From a virus: a stretch of DNA of 64,000 nucleotides. Positions within the stretch are counted from its first letter, which is position 1. Each line of letters begins with the position of its first letter. Location of the stretch: IMG/VR virus record IMGVR_UViG_3300042484_001031, positions 62,001 through 126,000 of that record, one strand, 5' to 3'. The notes under the pieces are model-generated. The model saw only the letters and a list, made by a program, of their open reading frames with translations. It was not told the DNA's origin and ran no database searches. This document shows, piece by piece, positions 1-9,185 of the stretch. The position numbers and the translations under genes were made by a program.

Positions 1-336
1 GGTACCGGTAATTACTGCTACATTGGCATTCCCGGCAGAACTAAAATTTATATTGCCATTAACTGCTGGGATATTTACATTACTTGTACCATTAGATATA
101 CCAGCAATGCTACCACCCTGACTAGCCCAAGATAGATTTCCAGTACCATCAGTTTGTAATACATAACCATTAGTGCCGCCAGTAATTTTTACATTACCAA
201 CATCACCTAGATTTGCTAAACTTGTGACACTAATATTTCCAATAAAGTAATTTGCCTGCACGTTTGCATTAGCAGAATGCAATGATATATTTCCGGTCGT
301 GAGGCCGTTCTTTACGTTAAAATATTTAAATGACAC
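1..336 (-). CDS. Tail-fibre-like protein, N-terminal part (C-terminus beyond window edge)
   Basis: The frame is open from a GTG start at 334-336 to the left edge (112 codons, no stop). The protein begins VSFKYFNVKNGLTTGN, almost the same N-terminus as the next fibre gene (MTTKYFNVKQGITTGN), so both share one anchor module. It continues with the shaft motif GGTNGYVLQTDGTGNLSW and then the SNGTSNVNIP element found throughout this fibre array. No in-frame ATG lies near the start. A GGGAA stretch upstream could serve as a ribosome binding site, and a late promoter lies further upstream. Inferred role: a virion-attached fibre or adhesin. Length and C-terminal domain are unknown because the gene leaves the window. 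Confidence 0.75.
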   Translation of the reverse strand, partial: MSFKYFNVKNGLTTGNISLHSANANVQANYFIGNISVTSLANLGDVGNVKITGGTNGYVLQTDGTGNLSWASQGGSIAGISNGTSNVNIPAVNGNINFSSAGNANVAVITGT

Positions 337-364
337 AGTTCCATATTCCCTGTTTTACGAATTG

Positions 365-377
365 TATTATATTTATC
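365..377 (-). promoter_or_regulatory. Late promoter candidate (GATAAATA)
   Basis: The minus strand reads GGGGGATAAATATAATAC about 35 bases upstream of the GTG start at 336. The GATAAATA core (370-377) matches the T4-type late promoter (TATAAATA) and the other late-promoter candidates in this window. Confidence 0.55.
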
Positions 378-398
378 CCCCATTTAAGGGGGATAAAT
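371..398. terminator. Perfect inverted repeat, possible bidirectional terminator overlapping a late promoter
   Basis: ATTTATCCCCC (371-381) and GGGGGATAAAT (388-398) form an 11-bp perfect stem around a six-base loop. It lies immediately after the stop codon of the fibre gene ending at 403 and before the next gene. It is GC-rich at the loop end and AT-rich at the base, as expected for a terminator, but has no long T run. One arm doubles as the late promoter of the next gene. Confidence 0.5.
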
Positions 399-402
399 TT
401 GA

Positions 403-3400
403 TTAAGTTTTGATGTACGTACTAACTAAATTGACTTTTAAGTTTGCACTAGCTCCAGTCGCATACACCGATACATTTCCGGATACTCCGTTAATATTAC
501 TTGATAATTCAATAATATCAGCAGTGTTATTACTACAAATGCTACCATAAATTGTAATATAAGCTGTAGTACCGTCATGTATCAATAGTGTTTCTACTGA
601 TTGGAATCCATCATCACCTGATGCACTAATAATATATTTCGCTGTTCTAAATGTACCTGGGGCAAATTGATCAACAACTGTATTAGTAGTTACTACTACA
701 TTTGAACGATTACTTGTTAATCCACCGTTAAGAGCAACATAGTTAGCAGTTAAGTTACCAAAAGTAGTTGCACCTGTTACTATTAATGTACCTACATTAG
801 CAGTACCAGCAGTGCTTATGTTACCACCAGATATATTACCAGTAACATTAGCTATACCACTAATGCTTATATTACCGCCGGATATGTTACCGGTTACATC
901 TAAACTTGTTAATGTACCAACGCTTGTGATATTTGGTTGAGCATTAGTTGTTACTGTGGCCGCTGTACCCGCCGTTGCTACATTTAAGTTAGCAACCTGA
1001 GTAGTAGATGAGACTATGAACGGTGCAGTACCAGTTGCTATTATAGAAGTAAATGTATTAGCAGATATATTATTAACATTACTAATATTACCACCTGAAC
1101 CAGATGTTGTTATATTACCAGCAGTTAAATCCCCAGTAACATTTAATGTGCCTGCTATATTAGCACCGGTACCAGTAATAACAACTACATTGGCATTGCC
1201 AGCAGAGCTAAAGTTTATATTGCCATTAACTGTTGGAATATTTACATTACTTGTTCCGTTACTTATACCTGATGAGTTGACTGAGACAAAAGACAATCCA
1301 CCAGAACCATCTGTACTTAATACTTGACCACTTGTTCCACCTGATATATGTAAGTTAGCTACTGCGCCTAATGTAACATTAGCTGTAGTTGTAAAATTAA
1401 CTACACCGGTTGCATTGCTTACTGTTAATCCAGTTAAACTGCCAACACTTGTAATATTTGGTTGAGCCGCAGTTGTTAGTGTACCTGTAAAGAAATTAGC
1501 ACTTACTAAGTTAGCGCCAGTGATGTTACCGGCAACTAAATTACCAGTGATATTAGCTGTACCAGATATGTTAGCACCAGTACCAGTAACCACCAATGTA
1601 GTGTTACCGGCTGCAGTAATATCAACGTTACCATTAACTGTTGGAATATTTACATTACTAGTTCCGTTACTTATACCTGATGAACTTATTGAGATGAATG
1701 ACAATCCACCTGAACCATTTGTGCTTAGTACTTGACCATTAGTACCGCCGATAATTGTTATATTACCAACTGCCCCTAAATTACTTGTACCAGTAACTGC
1801 CAAAGTCCCTACATTAGCTGCTCCAGCTGTACTTATATTACCACCAGATATATTACCTGTTACAGTTAAACTTGTTAGTGTACCAACTGAAGTAATATTT
1901 GGTTGAGCCGCAGTTGTTAATGTACCTGTAAAGAAATTAGCACTTACTAAGTTAGCGCCAGTAATGTTACCACCTGAGCCTGCGCCTGTACTGATATTAC
2001 CAGCACTGATGTTACCGGTAACTGTTAAATTACCTAATGTTCCAACACTTGTTAAATTACTAGTAACAATATTTGCATTCAATGCAGTACCGGTTAAGTT
2101 AGCCGCATTAGCAGTAATTGCTGTGTTAGATGCCGCTGTTAGTTGACCTTGTTGATTAACTGTAAATGTTGCTACAGCATCACCACTACCGTATGAACCA
2201 GAAGTAACTGCTGTATTACTAATACTAAATTCATTGCCAGTTAATGTCAATCCTGTACCAGCTATGTATGAACCAGCTCCAGAGAATTGTACCCAAATAA
2301 TTTGTGTTGTACCAACTGTTATTGGTGTATTTGCAGTAGAAACCCAACCTGTATCTGCATTATATGTACCTTGTTCAACAAAGGTAAATGCTCCTGCCAT
2401 TTCAGTACCAACGTCAAAATCAGTTGAACGTGTTAATATGAAGGGAGCCGCACCTGAACCAACTTGTGTTACTACATAGATACCATTGAATGCGGCTGAT
2501 TGTGTTGTAGTATTAACAAATGCACCAACTTCATTCTTTATCAAAACACGTTCATTGAGAGATGGAGTTGATCCGTCAATACTTAATGCGCCGTTTGAAG
2601 AACTAGTAATTGTTGCTCCAACACCACTTGTTCCATTATTGTATGTGTATCCACTACCAAAAATACTTGTTGTAGTAGCATATACTACTGATGCCTTAGG
2701 ATCTAGTCCTTGGGCAACACTATCAACATATGCTTTAGTAGTAGCATCAGTATCATTAACTGGTGTAGCAAGACCTGTAATGTTAAAGCTATTCATACTA
2801 ACATTACCACCAAAACTACCTGTTCCAGTTGCAATCAATACTGCTGTACCCAAGTTACCAACGTTAGCATTACCGGTAACACTTAATACACCGGGTGTAG
2901 TTAAATTACCAACGTTAGCATTGCCACTTACAAGTAATGATGTTAGTGTACCCAAACTAGTAATGTTACCCTGTGCGTTGCCTGTTACTGTGACTGCGAA
3001 TGTTGCATTACCAACAGTACCAGTAACATTTGCACCAGCAATATTTGTTAAGCCTGCACCATTACCTGTAAATATACCTGTATTAGCGGTAATGTTAGCG
3101 GCAGTGATGTTTCCATTTACGTCAAGACCAGTTAATGTACCAACACTAGTAATATTAGCTTGTGCGGCACCTGTTACTGCTACTGCTAAACCAGCTGTTG
3201 CTACATTTAAGTTAGCAACCTGTGTTGTTGAAGTAACAACAAACGGTGCTGTGCCAGTAGTTATAATAGAAGTAAATGTATTAGCAGATATATTATTAGC
3301 ACCGGTAATGTTACCAGCTGAACCAGCTGTTGTTATATTACCTGCAGTTAAATTTCCAGTAACATCAAAATTACCAGATACATTTGCACCAGTACCAGTA

Positions 3401-3942
3401 ACTACTAATGTAGTATTACCGGCTGCTGTAATATTAACGTTACCGTTAACAGCTGGAATATTTACATTACTTGTACCGTTAGCAATTCCTGAGCCTGCTG
3501 AGATTGGTGCCCATACTAACGCACCTGAGCCATTTGTTTGTAGATAATATCCGTTAACACCACCAGTAATAGTAACGTTACCAACATTACCTAAATTACT
3601 TGTACCAGTAACTACCAGTGTTCCTAAGTTAGCTTCACCTGCAGTACTTATATTGCCACCGGATAAATTACCTGTTACAGTTAAACTTGTTAGTGTACCA
3701 ACACTTGTAATATTTGGCTGAGCATTTGTATAGACTGTGCCGGCAACTAGTGCGTTACCAACTTGTCCAGATACATTTGCACCTGCTATATTACTTAAGT
3801 TATTACCAGCACCAATAAAGAAATTAGCGGTAAGAGCGTTACCCAAATTAGCATTGTTTGCTGTAATATTACCGGTTGTAGCATCTAGTAATATATTACC
3901 AGTTGTTATACCTTGTTTTACATTAAAATATTTTGTAGTCAT
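403..3942 (-). CDS. Large repetitive tail-fibre protein
   Basis: 1179 residues, very rich in Asn, Thr, Gly and Val, built from repeated elements (ANLGNL.TANFF, QPNITSVGTLTSL, SNGTSNVNIP.VNGNV, TTLVVTGTGAN). The start ATG at 3942 follows AAAAGGATC. The N-terminus (about residues 1-20, KYFNVKQGITTGN) matches that of the partial gene at the left edge and probably anchors the fibre. Around residues 397-570 lies the widespread phage fibre domain beginning KAYVDSVAQGLDPKASV. The last ~100 residues (DDGFQSVETLLIHDGT..YITIYGS) form a domain shared with the next gene upstream, probably the distal tip or trimerisation domain. The gene follows the 3954-5510 gene by 11 bases and is probably co-transcribed with it. 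Function is inferred from composition, modular repeats and position; no enzymatic motif is visible. Confidence 0.8.
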   Translation of the reverse strand: MTTKYFNVKQGITTGNILLDATTGNITANNANLGNALTANFFIGAGNNLSNIAGANVSGQVGNALVAGTVYTNAQPNITSVGTLTSLTVTGNLSGGNISTAGEANLGTLVVTGTSNLGNVGNVTITGGVNGYYLQTNGSGALVWAPISAGSGIANGTSNVNIPAVNGNVNITAAGNTTLVVTGTGANVSGNFDVTGNLTAGNITTAGSAGNITGANNISANTFTSIITTGTAPFVVTSTTQVANLNVATAGLAVAVTGAAQANITSVGTLTGLDVNGNITAANITANTGIFTGNGAGLTNIAGANVTGTVGNATFAVTVTGNAQGNITSLGTLTSLLVSGNANVGNLTTPGVLSVTGNANVGNLGTAVLIATGTGSFGGNVSMNSFNITGLATPVNDTDATTKAYVDSVAQGLDPKASVVYATTTSIFGSGYTYNNGTSGVGATITSSSNGALSIDGSTPSLNERVLIKNEVGAFVNTTTQSAAFNGIYVVTQVGSGAAPFILTRSTDFDVGTEMAGAFTFVEQGTYNADTGWVSTANTPITVGTTQIIWVQFSGAGSYIAGTGLTLTGNEFSISNTAVTSGSYGSGDAVATFTVNQQGQLTAASNTAITANAANLTGTALNANIVTSNLTSVGTLGNLTVTGNISAGNISTGAGSGGNITGANLVSANFFTGTLTTAAQPNITSVGTLTSLTVTGNISGGNISTAGAANVGTLAVTGTSNLGAVGNITIIGGTNGQVLSTNGSGGLSFISISSSGISNGTSNVNIPTVNGNVDITAAGNTTLVVTGTGANISGTANITGNLVAGNITGANLVSANFFTGTLTTAAQPNITSVGSLTGLTVSNATGVVNFTTTANVTLGAVANLHISGGTSGQVLSTDGSGGLSFVSVNSSGISNGTSNVNIPTVNGNINFSSAGNANVVVITGTGANIAGTLNVTGDLTAGNITTSGSGGNISNVNNISANTFTSIIATGTAPFIVSSTTQVANLNVATAGTAATVTTNAQPNITSVGTLTSLDVTGNISGGNISISGIANVTGNISGGNISTAGTANVGTLIVTGATTFGNLTANYVALNGGLTSNRSNVVVTTNTVVDQFAPGTFRTAKYIISASGDDGFQSVETLLIHDGTTAYITIYGSICSNNTADIIELSSNINGVSGNVSVYATGASANLKVNLVSTYIKT

Positions 3943-3953
3943 TTTTGATCCTT

Positions 3954-5510
3954 TTAATCTGCTACGTAAACGCCCAATAAATTCACCGTTGTGTTAGCTG
4001 AGCCAGTTGTGGCTAGCAACCTAACATTTCCGGAAATTACATTCGTTGACAATGCTATAATATCGAACCCTACAGTAGATAAACTACCATATATAGTTAC
4101 ATAACTATTAGCACTATCGTGTATCAATAATACTTCAACAGCTTGATATCCGTCATCACTGTTGACTCTCATTGTGTATTTAGCTGACCTGTATTTAATG
4201 ACCGGAAAGCTATCAATTACTGTATTTGTTGTAACAGCTATTGGTGTTCTGTTACTATAGATATCACTGACTTTTAAGTTTGTTATTGTTGCTGTATCAT
4301 TAACAATCAAATTACCTCGGGCAGTTACATTTCCTGTAGTACTTCCCATTGAAATATTAGCTATTAGACCAAAATTAATATTACCAATTGCTGTAGTAAA
4401 AATACCAGCATCACCGCCACTAACAGCTACTGTACCAGTACTTAATGTTAATAACCCGGCAGTTGACGATATATTTCCAGTAATACTAGCATTGCCACTA
4501 GCAATAATATCACCCGTCACATCAACATTAGTTCTATTAATAGTTGCTACTATATTAGCTGTACCAGAACCGCCTACTATGAATTTTACTGCGCTAGGAA
4601 TTTTACTAGTTCCTATAACTAAATTACCACCACGTACATATAGATATCCGTCATCTGGCGTTAGTGCATTACCTAAACTATTTGTTTGAGTACCGTCCCA
4701 TGCACTACCTGTAATACCCATATTGATATAGTTGTTTACACTATTACCATTATCTGAGGTTAATGCAATGTCAGTACTAGATGTTGCTCCGGTATTGATA
4801 TTTTGAAAATTTATCTGTGACGCACTATTTAAGTTACTAGTAAATTGTACTATAGTGTTTGGAACAGCAGTAAAACCAGTAACACCTGCCTGCAATGCAT
4901 TTTTACCATTAATACTGTTGCCAGAAAATATACCATTTGCGGCACTTATATTAGCTGTTGTTAATGTATTTGTTACAGAATTAAACGTAAGATTTGCGGT
5001 TGCACCAAACTCATTATCATTATTAAATTGAATTTGTGTATTGCTACCGGCTGGTACACCACCTATGTCCCATGCCGCCCCGTTTGCATATAATAAATGA
5101 TCGGTTAGTACATTTCCGGCTGATATATTACTTGTTACTGATAAATTACCTAATGTTCCAACACTAGTGATATTGGGTTGACTTGAACTTGTACTATCAA
5201 ATACGCCATGGAAGAAATTAGCAGTTACAAGATTACCTAAATTAGCATTACCGGATGATATATTACCAGTTAGACTTAATGAAGTACTAGTGCCTGGATA
5301 AGCTGTGGTTTGAGTTGTGGTATCCGGAAATACAACATTTCCGGTACTATCAAAATTCCAAACTTTATTACCATTATCAGATACTATATCAACATCTATG
5401 TATGAAGTAATCTTAGATGTAAAAACATTACCTGAGGTATCTATAACCTCGGTGAGTTCATCACCCACCGAGAATCCATTTATAGAATTAAACCATCTAA
5501 TTGTTGCCAT
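3954..5510 (-). CDS. Tail-fibre protein, short paralogue
   Basis: 518 residues. The N-terminus MATIRWFNSINGFSVGDEL belongs to the 'FNS-GGFSVG' anchor family also seen in the genes starting at 9141 and 17545. The middle contains the GNANLGNL, QPNITSVGTLGNL and SNTQIQFNNDNEFGATAN shaft elements. The final ~95 residues (SDDGYQAVEVLLIHDS..YVTIYGS) closely resemble the C-terminus of the 403-3942 protein even though the N-termini belong to different classes. It lacks the YVDSVAQGLDPK domain. It sits 19 bases after the preceding gene with no promoter and no strong ribosome binding site, so translation may be coupled. Probable role: a virion fibre subunit. Confidence 0.78.
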   Translation of the reverse strand: MATIRWFNSINGFSVGDELTEVIDTSGNVFTSKITSYIDVDIVSDNGNKVWNFDSTGNVVFPDTTTQTTAYPGTSTSLSLTGNISSGNANLGNLVTANFFHGVFDSTSSSQPNITSVGTLGNLSVTSNISAGNVLTDHLLYANGAAWDIGGVPAGSNTQIQFNNDNEFGATANLTFNSVTNTLTTANISAANGIFSGNSINGKNALQAGVTGFTAVPNTIVQFTSNLNSASQINFQNINTGATSSTDIALTSDNGNSVNNYINMGITGSAWDGTQTNSLGNALTPDDGYLYVRGGNLVIGTSKIPSAVKFIVGGSGTANIVATINRTNVDVTGDIIASGNASITGNISSTAGLLTLSTGTVAVSGGDAGIFTTAIGNINFGLIANISMGSTTGNVTARGNLIVNDTATITNLKVSDIYSNRTPIAVTTNTVIDSFPVIKYRSAKYTMRVNSDDGYQAVEVLLIHDSANSYVTIYGSLSTVGFDIIALSTNVISGNVRLLATTGSANTTVNLLGVYVAD

Positions 5511-5529
5511 ATTATGTAATCAGCAATAA

Positions 5530-8500
5530 TTAAATTGTCCTAATCTGTGTAGTCCAAGCAGTACTGTTACTACTAGATGGTGTAGCTTGCAATAATACAT
5601 TGCCTGAAGCAACATTAACTGCTAGTGTTCCTGTAGTAGTACCAATACGAACTGTTCCGTAAATTACGTAATCTGCATCAGTACCATCAGTAACAGCTAA
5701 TACAGTTGCTACACTATATTTTGATCCTGCTGAATCATATCCTTTAACTAAGAATTCAACACCTGTCACATTAGAACCAGTTAACTGGAATGTAGCAATT
5801 GTTTGATTAGCAGTAATAGATGTAGTACTTACTGTGTTTGCAGTAATTGATGTATTACCAATACCCAATGTAGTAACAGCAAATGAGTTTGCACTTAACG
5901 AACCGGTTGAAAGATTTCCAACTGTTACATTACCTATCTTAGAAACACTGAATTTACTTGCACCGCCAACTTGCAAGTCCATCAATAATGAGCCTGCACT
6001 AGAGTTAGTGTCAGTTATATTTTCTAGTATACCAGTAAATGTTGCTGAAGCATTATTCCAAGTTTGACTTACATTTATAGCTGATTTACTTGTCGTTATA
6101 GTTCCAGTTGATAGTTGTGCTGTATTTCCTACAAAATTATCAGCGTTAACGTTAGCTGTTGCGGTAAATGTATTTGCAGATACTACATTAGCACCAGTAA
6201 TATTTCCACCAGAACCAGTTGTACTAATGTTACCAAATGTACCATTACCAGTTGCAGTAACTGCGCCGGCTGTACTAATATTTCCACCAGATATATTGCC
6301 AGTTGCAATAATTAGACCAGCTGTACCTAAATTACCTACGTTAGCATTACCAGTAACATCTAGTGTTAAGTTAGCCGTTAATACATTAGCAATAACATTT
6401 CCTGTTATTGTTACTGATGTACCAGTTGCCGCACCAATATTAGGTGACGTAAATGCTGCGCCAGCCGGAACATAAATGTTACCATTACCGTCAAACGCTG
6501 TTGTTGGGTTAGGGTTACCGTCAACCTTAGCATTAAACTGTGTGCCTATTAATACTAAACCAGCACTTGTATTAGCAGTGAATGAGCCAGCACCAGAGAA
6601 CTGTACAAATACAATATCAGTTGTACCAACAGTAACTGGTGAGTTAGTTGTACATACCCAACCAGTATCAGCATTAGTTGTACCATATTCAACGAATACA
6701 AACGCACCTGGTATCTCACCACTTGGTGATGCACTATCAAAGTCAGTTGTTCTAGTAAGTACGTATGCAGCCGCACCTGAACCTGCAGCAGTAACTACAT
6801 ATATACCATTATAAGGTGCATTAGTTGTAGTTTCATTTTTAACCAATACTCGTTCGTTTATGGAAACTGCAGATCCATCAATTGACAATGCGCCAACTGC
6901 GTTACCTGTAATTGTTGCTCCTATGCCACTTGCACCGTTATTGTAAGTGTAAGCAGGAAGTCCGGCTGCTGTAGCATATACTACAGATGCTTTTGGATCT
7001 AGTCCTTGAGCAACACTATCAACATATGCTTTAGTAGCGGCATCATTATCTAGTGTTGGTGTAGCAAGATTTATAATTTTCTTACTAGAAACACTAACAT
7101 TACCGGCACCAGTTGGAACTAGTATAACATCATTGTCACCGGGTGCGGCAGTTAATGTTAACGTAGTAGTATTAGAAGTTAATGTAGGTGATACCAATGC
7201 AAGTGCATTAACGGTGACACTAGCATTGATACTAGAGGTAGTTATATTTCCAACACTTATGTTACCTGTACCAATAATTTGACCATTACCAAAACCAAGA
7301 TTACCAACGTTAGCATTGCCAGTCGTTGTAATTGTATTAGATCCGGCAGCGATAGTACCAATAATGTTACCAGCAGTTATATTACTTGTAGCAACAATAT
7401 TACCTGTAGAAATACTGACGTTAACTGTGCTATTACCAACATTTAATACATTGGCTAAATTAGCAGTATTAGATGTTTTGTCAAAAGTAAATCCAGTACT
7501 TGAATTTGCAAAGCTATCATCATTAAATACAATTCCAGTATTTGAACCAGGTATTGTAACATTACCTGTGATATTACCACTGAAGTTACCACTAAAGTTA
7601 TTAGCAGATATAGTACCAGTAGTAGTAATATTTGCATTAATAGTTAATAGATTTGAAGACAATACCATTAAGTTAGCTATTGGTATATTACCATTAGCAG
7701 GGTCAGCAATGTTGAAAGACACATTACCGTTTGGTGTTGTAGTTACAGTTGTATTACCGTTAACAAGTTTATCGGCTGCAATAGCAACAACACCTGTTAA
7801 TTGACTACCGTTACCTAAGAAGTAACTACCAGTCACGTTACCAGTTGCAGTAACGTTACCTGTAACAGTTAATAAATTAGTACTATTATTGAAAGTGAAA
7901 TTAGCACTAGCACCTAAGTTTCCGTCACCGTCATTAAATTGAATCTCTGTGTTTGCGCCAGCTGGGGTAATAAAGTCCCATGGTGTTCCATTTGCATATA
8001 ATAAATTGTTAGTACGTAGGTTACCTACATTTGCTGTATCAGTTACAAATAAATTGCTTGATACATTTACAAAGTTTGCTGTAGCTAGATTACCTAAATT
8101 AGCATTGTTAAATTGAGCATTACCAAGAACAGTTAGTAGTTGAGTACTATCATCGTATATTAAATTACTAGAATCAGTTAATACACCACCAGTACCAGCA
8201 AATGTTACTCTAGTTGATGTTAATGCGTTAGAACGCAGGCTGTTAGCAATTACATTACCACTAAAGTTTGCTGTGTTACCTGAAAGTTCTAAATTAACTG
8301 TAACATTTGGAGCTACTACATTACCAATAAAGTTAGCTGTGTTACCTTGTATATTAAGACCAACGTTTGCATTACCACTTACAAAAACATCAGTTAAGAA
8401 TGTTGTATTTGAAAGTGCTATACCACTAGCATTTGATGATATATTTTGATCACCAATAAGAATACTACTACCACTTAGAAATAAATCTTTCCAACGATTT

Positions 8501-9141
8501 GTCGCATTACCCAAATTAAACGTTATGTTGGCTGAAGGAATTAAGTTTCCAGTTGTTGTACCAGAAATTTCTAAGTTACCAATATTAGCTAAACCAAGTG
8601 TATTTAAGTTAGCACCTGTAATATTAGCATTTGCAGTAATATTAGCACTAGCATTAATATTACCAGTGACATTTACTACATTGGCTAGATTAGCGATACC
8701 ATCAACATTTAATGAAATTAGATTACCAACATTAGTGATATTTGCTTGATTAGAACTTGTACTATCAAATACACCATGAAAGAAATTAGCAGTTGCAAGA
8801 TTACCTAAATTAGCATTAGTAGCACTAATATTACCAGTAATAGTTAATAGGTTAGTACTAGAGTTAAAGGTAAAGTTCGCACTAGCACCAAACTCATTAT
8901 CATTATTAAATTGAATTTGAGTGTTACTACCAGCTGGAATACCACCAATATCCCAAGGTTGACCGTTTGCGTATAACAAATGGTCTGTGCGTACATTACC
9001 AACATTTGCGGTGTCAGATACGTACAAATTGCCTGTTAGGTTAGCATTAGTTGTGGTAATGTCACCGTTTGCTAGTATAATATTGGCGGCATTTTCTCCT
9101 ACTGAGAAGCCGCCAATCGAGTTAAATGCTTTGATTGCCAT
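5530..9141 (-). CDS. Large tail-fibre protein with YVDSVAQGLDPK domain
   Basis: 1203 residues. It starts MAIKAFNSIGGFSVGENAA (FNS-GGFSVG anchor class) with AAAAGGAC before the ATG. The shaft repeats (NANLGNLATANF, NTQIQFNDG, GNVRTDHLLYANGQPWDIGG) resemble those of neighbouring fibres. The domain beginning KAYVDSVAQGLDPKASV starts near residue 700 and runs to about 880. The last ~90 residues form a beta-rich C-terminal domain (VKGYDSAGSKYSVATVLAV..YVIYGTV), distantly like the C-termini of the two genes downstream. It has its own late promoter candidate at 9162-9171 and probably heads a three-gene transcript running to 403. Assigned as a fibre by homologous modules within the window; the receptor is unknown. 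Confidence 0.8.
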   Translation of the reverse strand: MAIKAFNSIGGFSVGENAANIILANGDITTTNANLTGNLYVSDTANVGNVRTDHLLYANGQPWDIGGIPAGSNTQIQFNNDNEFGASANFTFNSSTNLLTITGNISATNANLGNLATANFFHGVFDSTSSNQANITNVGNLISLNVDGIANLANVVNVTGNINASANITANANITGANLNTLGLANIGNLEISGTTTGNLIPSANITFNLGNATNRWKDLFLSGSSILIGDQNISSNASGIALSNTTFLTDVFVSGNANVGLNIQGNTANFIGNVVAPNVTVNLELSGNTANFSGNVIANSLRSNALTSTRVTFAGTGGVLTDSSNLIYDDSTQLLTVLGNAQFNNANLGNLATANFVNVSSNLFVTDTANVGNLRTNNLLYANGTPWDFITPAGANTEIQFNDGDGNLGASANFTFNNSTNLLTVTGNVTATGNVTGSYFLGNGSQLTGVVAIAADKLVNGNTTVTTTPNGNVSFNIADPANGNIPIANLMVLSSNLLTINANITTTGTISANNFSGNFSGNITGNVTIPGSNTGIVFNDDSFANSSTGFTFDKTSNTANLANVLNVGNSTVNVSISTGNIVATSNITAGNIIGTIAAGSNTITTTGNANVGNLGFGNGQIIGTGNISVGNITTSSINASVTVNALALVSPTLTSNTTTLTLTAAPGDNDVILVPTGAGNVSVSSKKIINLATPTLDNDAATKAYVDSVAQGLDPKASVVYATAAGLPAYTYNNGASGIGATITGNAVGALSIDGSAVSINERVLVKNETTTNAPYNGIYVVTAAGSGAAAYVLTRTTDFDSASPSGEIPGAFVFVEYGTTNADTGWVCTTNSPVTVGTTDIVFVQFSGAGSFTANTSAGLVLIGTQFNAKVDGNPNPTTAFDGNGNIYVPAGAAFTSPNIGAATGTSVTITGNVIANVLTANLTLDVTGNANVGNLGTAGLIIATGNISGGNISTAGAVTATGNGTFGNISTTGSGGNITGANVVSANTFTATANVNADNFVGNTAQLSTGTITTSKSAINVSQTWNNASATFTGILENITDTNSSAGSLLMDLQVGGASKFSVSKIGNVTVGNLSTGSLSANSFAVTTLGIGNTSITANTVSTTSITANQTIATFQLTGSNVTGVEFLVKGYDSAGSKYSVATVLAVTDGTDADYVIYGTVRIGTTTGTLAVNVASGNVLLQATPSSSNSTAWTTQIRTI

Positions 9142-9161
9142 GGTAATGTCCTTTTATAAAT

Positions 9162-9171
9162 GTATTTATGC
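9162..9171 (-). promoter_or_regulatory. Late promoter candidate (GCATAAATAC)
   Basis: The minus strand reads GCATAAATAC about 20 bases upstream of the fibre start at 9141, followed by AAAAGGAC as ribosome binding site. It matches the late-promoter consensus seen across the window. Confidence 0.6.
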
Positions 9172-9185
9172 TAGGTATAATAAAG

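Noticed and set aside
1016-3997. Long plus-strand ORFs opposite the fibre genes (up to 353 codons near 2486-3547)
   Set aside because: They are antisense readings of low-complexity Asn/Thr/Gly codons, give Val/Pro/Leu/Ala-rich nonsense proteins, lack ribosome binding sites and recur opposite every fibre gene.
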